The notes under the pieces were generated by a model. It was not told the origin of the DNA, searched no databases, and saw nothing but the letters and a program-made list of their open reading frames with translations. Positions 55,150 through 55,156 of a stretch of 55,156 nucleotides of DNA are shown here, one piece after another (the first letter of the stretch is position 1; the number at the start of each line of letters is the position of its first letter). This DNA is from Coriobacteriia bacterium (GTDB taxonomy: Bacteria; Actinomycetota; Coriobacteriia; Anaerosomatales; Anaerosomataceae). Where the stretch lies: NCBI GenBank assembly GCA_016938395.1, contig JAFGUS010000101.1, positions 1 through 55,156 of the forward strand, given 5' to 3'. The position numbers and the translations under genes are program-made.

Positions 55150-55156
55150 ATGCGTC
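55150..55156 (+). CDS. Start of a coding sequence cut by the window edge
   Basis: ATG 55150 has AGAGGTGG about 8 bases upstream and follows the structured leader. Only two codons are visible (Met-Arg), so the product cannot be identified. An alternative ATG at 55119 reads MAVPKKRWRSVCV but lacks a well-placed ribosome binding site. Confidence 0.35.

Overview
The window is a gene-dense stretch of bacterial chromosome, about two-thirds G+C by eye, with 52 protein genes or gene fragments, most on the + strand. GTG starts and 1-4 bp stop/start overlaps are frequent. I see no rRNA, tRNA, CRISPR array, transposase or phage gene. The gene set points to an anaerobic high-GC actinobacterium, probably Coriobacteriia or a related deep branch. 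Pointers are an actinobacterial DUF2469 protein beside ligA, gatCAB, cell-wall-binding type 2 repeats, indolepyruvate:ferredoxin oxidoreductase, several 4Fe-4S ferredoxin domains and a citrate/homocitrate-synthase-type 2-oxoacid pathway. The taxonomic call is inference.

Layout. 1-2.2 kb: lipoamide dehydrogenase (cut by the left edge) and lipoyl synthase. 2.3-4.1 kb: a diguanylate cyclase with a ferritin-like N-terminus, divergent from a UPF0280 protein. 4.1-8.0 kb: DUF2469, ligA, a ferredoxin/CPBP-protease fusion and a small Cys-rich protein. 8.1-13.6 kb: gatC-gatA and gatB, separated by a beta-propeller/CWB2 surface protein with an in-frame TGA. 13.8-18.8 kb: small proteins, an MFS transporter, a GNAT enzyme, a beta-hydroxyacid dehydrogenase, an AIM24 protein and a TIGR04076 protein. 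18.9-24.3 kb (minus strand): a copper module of Cys-rich exported protein, TauE/SafE-cupredoxin fusion, secreted cupredoxin, CopA-type ATPase and lipoprotein. 24.4-29.6 kb: cysteine synthase, divergent from an ECF sigma/anti-sigma pair, then NAD salvage (pncB-pncA) and a flavoprotein. 29.8-35.2 kb: an exported protein, then a TetR-MMPL-(YhgE-like) operon behind a 26-bp perfect palindrome.

35.2-43.6 kb: tandem DegV proteins, an alpha/beta hydrolase, a COG2403 (cyclic 2,3-diphosphoglycerate synthetase-like) GTPase-fold protein, an exported Gly-rich-tail protein, a NYN/LOTUS ribonuclease-like protein, a D-cysteine desulfhydrase/ACC deaminase-like enzyme and a GT4 glycosyltransferase. 43.6-54.8 kb: a ferredoxin, a GNAT enzyme, then homocitrate/Re-citrate-type synthase, aconitase-type large and small subunits, iorA, iorB and a phenylacetate-CoA-ligase-type enzyme. 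These are followed by a DUF5658 membrane protein, an AbrB/Fic-Doc toxin-antitoxin pair on the minus strand, a decarboxylating dehydrogenase with isocitrate/NADP-type residues, and a membrane-anchored beta-propeller. The right end carries a strong promoter, a CRP/FNR-like site and a ~220-nt structured leader whose gene starts just before the edge.

Most notable: (i) the likely 2-oxoglutarate route built from a synthase of the homocitrate family, LeuCD-type aconitase and ICDH; (ii) the ferredoxin-CPBP fusion; (iii) the ferritin-like diguanylate cyclase; (iv) the in-frame TGA in the propeller/CWB2 gene; (v) the palindrome-controlled MMPL operon with a repeat-bearing partner; (vi) the copper module with paired Cys/Met cupredoxins; (vii) two copies of a dispersed intergenic hairpin repeat; (viii) the unidentified leader at the right edge. 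None is demonstrably a wholly new system from sequence alone.
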